Below are positions 63,477 through 64,000 of a stretch of 64,000 bases of DNA, piece by piece. The notes under the pieces are model-generated. The model ran no database searches. It was not told the origin of the DNA and saw only the letters and a list, made by a program, of their open reading frames with translations. Source of the stretch: Chaetoderma sp. LZ-2023a. Taxonomy: Eukaryota > Mollusca > Caudofoveata > Chaetodermatida > Chaetodermatidae. Location of the stretch: positions 108,027,387 through 108,091,386 of the forward strand of contig CM067370.1 in the NCBI GenBank assembly GCA_034401795.1. Direction: 5' to 3'. A program made the position numbers and the translations under genes. The stretch's first letter is position 1. Each line of letters starts with the position of its first letter.

Positions 63477-64000
63477 CTGAACACAATTTAAAAAACCGAT
63501 TAGGTTGAAATTTAATTCATTGTATCAATACTATAGGGTAAGCCATTCTCATGCGTGCGTGCGTGTATTTTGAGCTGTATTTCAGGTGTGTGTGTATCTT
63601 GAGCTGCATCTCAGGAATTATCTCTCCTATTTTGGCTTAGATGTTAACACAAGAAAGGGTGATCTTCCACTAGGATTCGACAACTTTGTTCGTGATTTGA
63701 ATAAAAAAAATGTCTACAAAGTGAGAACAAGAGCTCCGCAAACGCCGCATAATATCATGCCATGATGACAAACCAATGAATGAGAGCGATCAGAAAATAT
63801 TTATTTCTTCCTCAGACCCATCAGACCCATCAGATGTATCATATTGGATTTTGGATTATCGTAAATTTCTAAGTTTCTTCACCAGACATATTCCAAAGAA
63901 CCCAGGAAGTGATCCGAGAAATGGTAACAGACATATCATCCAGATACCAACTTTCAAGATGGCAGCTTATGGCTGGCAGCCATCTTGGAATTCGGATCAT
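63477..64000. other. Intron upstream of GCN1 exon a
   Basis: GTGTGCGTGC-type short repeats near 63555-63590 and an AAGATGGCAGC segment at the edge; no further exon seen. Confidence 0.5.

Noticed and set aside
1-64000. tRNA, rRNA or snRNA genes
   Set aside because: None recognised by eye on either strand; a covariance scan would be needed to exclude small ones.

Overview
This window is animal genomic DNA, most likely from a bivalve or other mollusc. It is AT-rich, intron-dominated and saturated with short inverted-repeat transposons. The mollusc call rests on a conserved GCN1 gene, Penelope-like elements with GIY-YIG endonucleases, a Tc1 transposon, and repeats that open with GAGGCCCAAGGGGCCTG and carry GCTCACCTGG, a style I associate from memory with bivalve genomes. 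The phylum is inference; 'metazoan' is secure.

One host gene organises the window. Fourteen minus-strand exons between 63476 and 6478 encode the N-terminal to middle HEAT-repeat part of GCN1, the ribosome-associated activator of the eIF2-alpha kinase GCN2. Using consensus splice sites, all fourteen join in compatible phases into 730 uninterrupted codons. The N-terminal exons lie beyond the right edge and the C-terminal exons beyond the left edge. Almost everything else is intron, including one intron of about 25 kb (38220-63316) and one of about 10 kb (19598-29905).

Layout. 1-2368: a Penelope-like retroelement copy (minus), cut by the window edge. 2363-3629: an unusual plus-strand block holding an acidic open frame, a hammerhead-ribozyme-like motif, about 13 copies of CCGGCTAC mostly 20-23 bp apart, a TATA box and a strong splice donor. 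6478-38219: thirteen of the fourteen GCN1 exons, with introns full of palindromic MITEs (several of piggyBac type with TTAA ends), elements carrying long internal tandem arrays, and a perfect 97-bp inverted repeat. 35640-36200: an old Penelope fragment. 40380-41888: two decayed transposon-associated pseudogenes. 42233-45428: a nearly complete Penelope-like element with a 14-bp target duplication. 47812-49508: a Tc1-like transposon with an intact DD34E transposase. 51032-57891: a 6.9-kb segment with short terminal inverted repeats inserted at TTAA inside a tandem repeat. 62395-63240: a tandem array with a unit of about 174 bp. 63317-63476: the most N-terminal GCN1 exon seen here.

There is no operon-like gene cooperation. 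The biology is a housekeeping gene whose introns have absorbed successive retroelement and DNA-transposon insertions. Three candidate gene parts inside those introns (22493-22577, 45571-45717 and 2363-3629) deserve transcript checks. All family assignments were made by eye without database searches.
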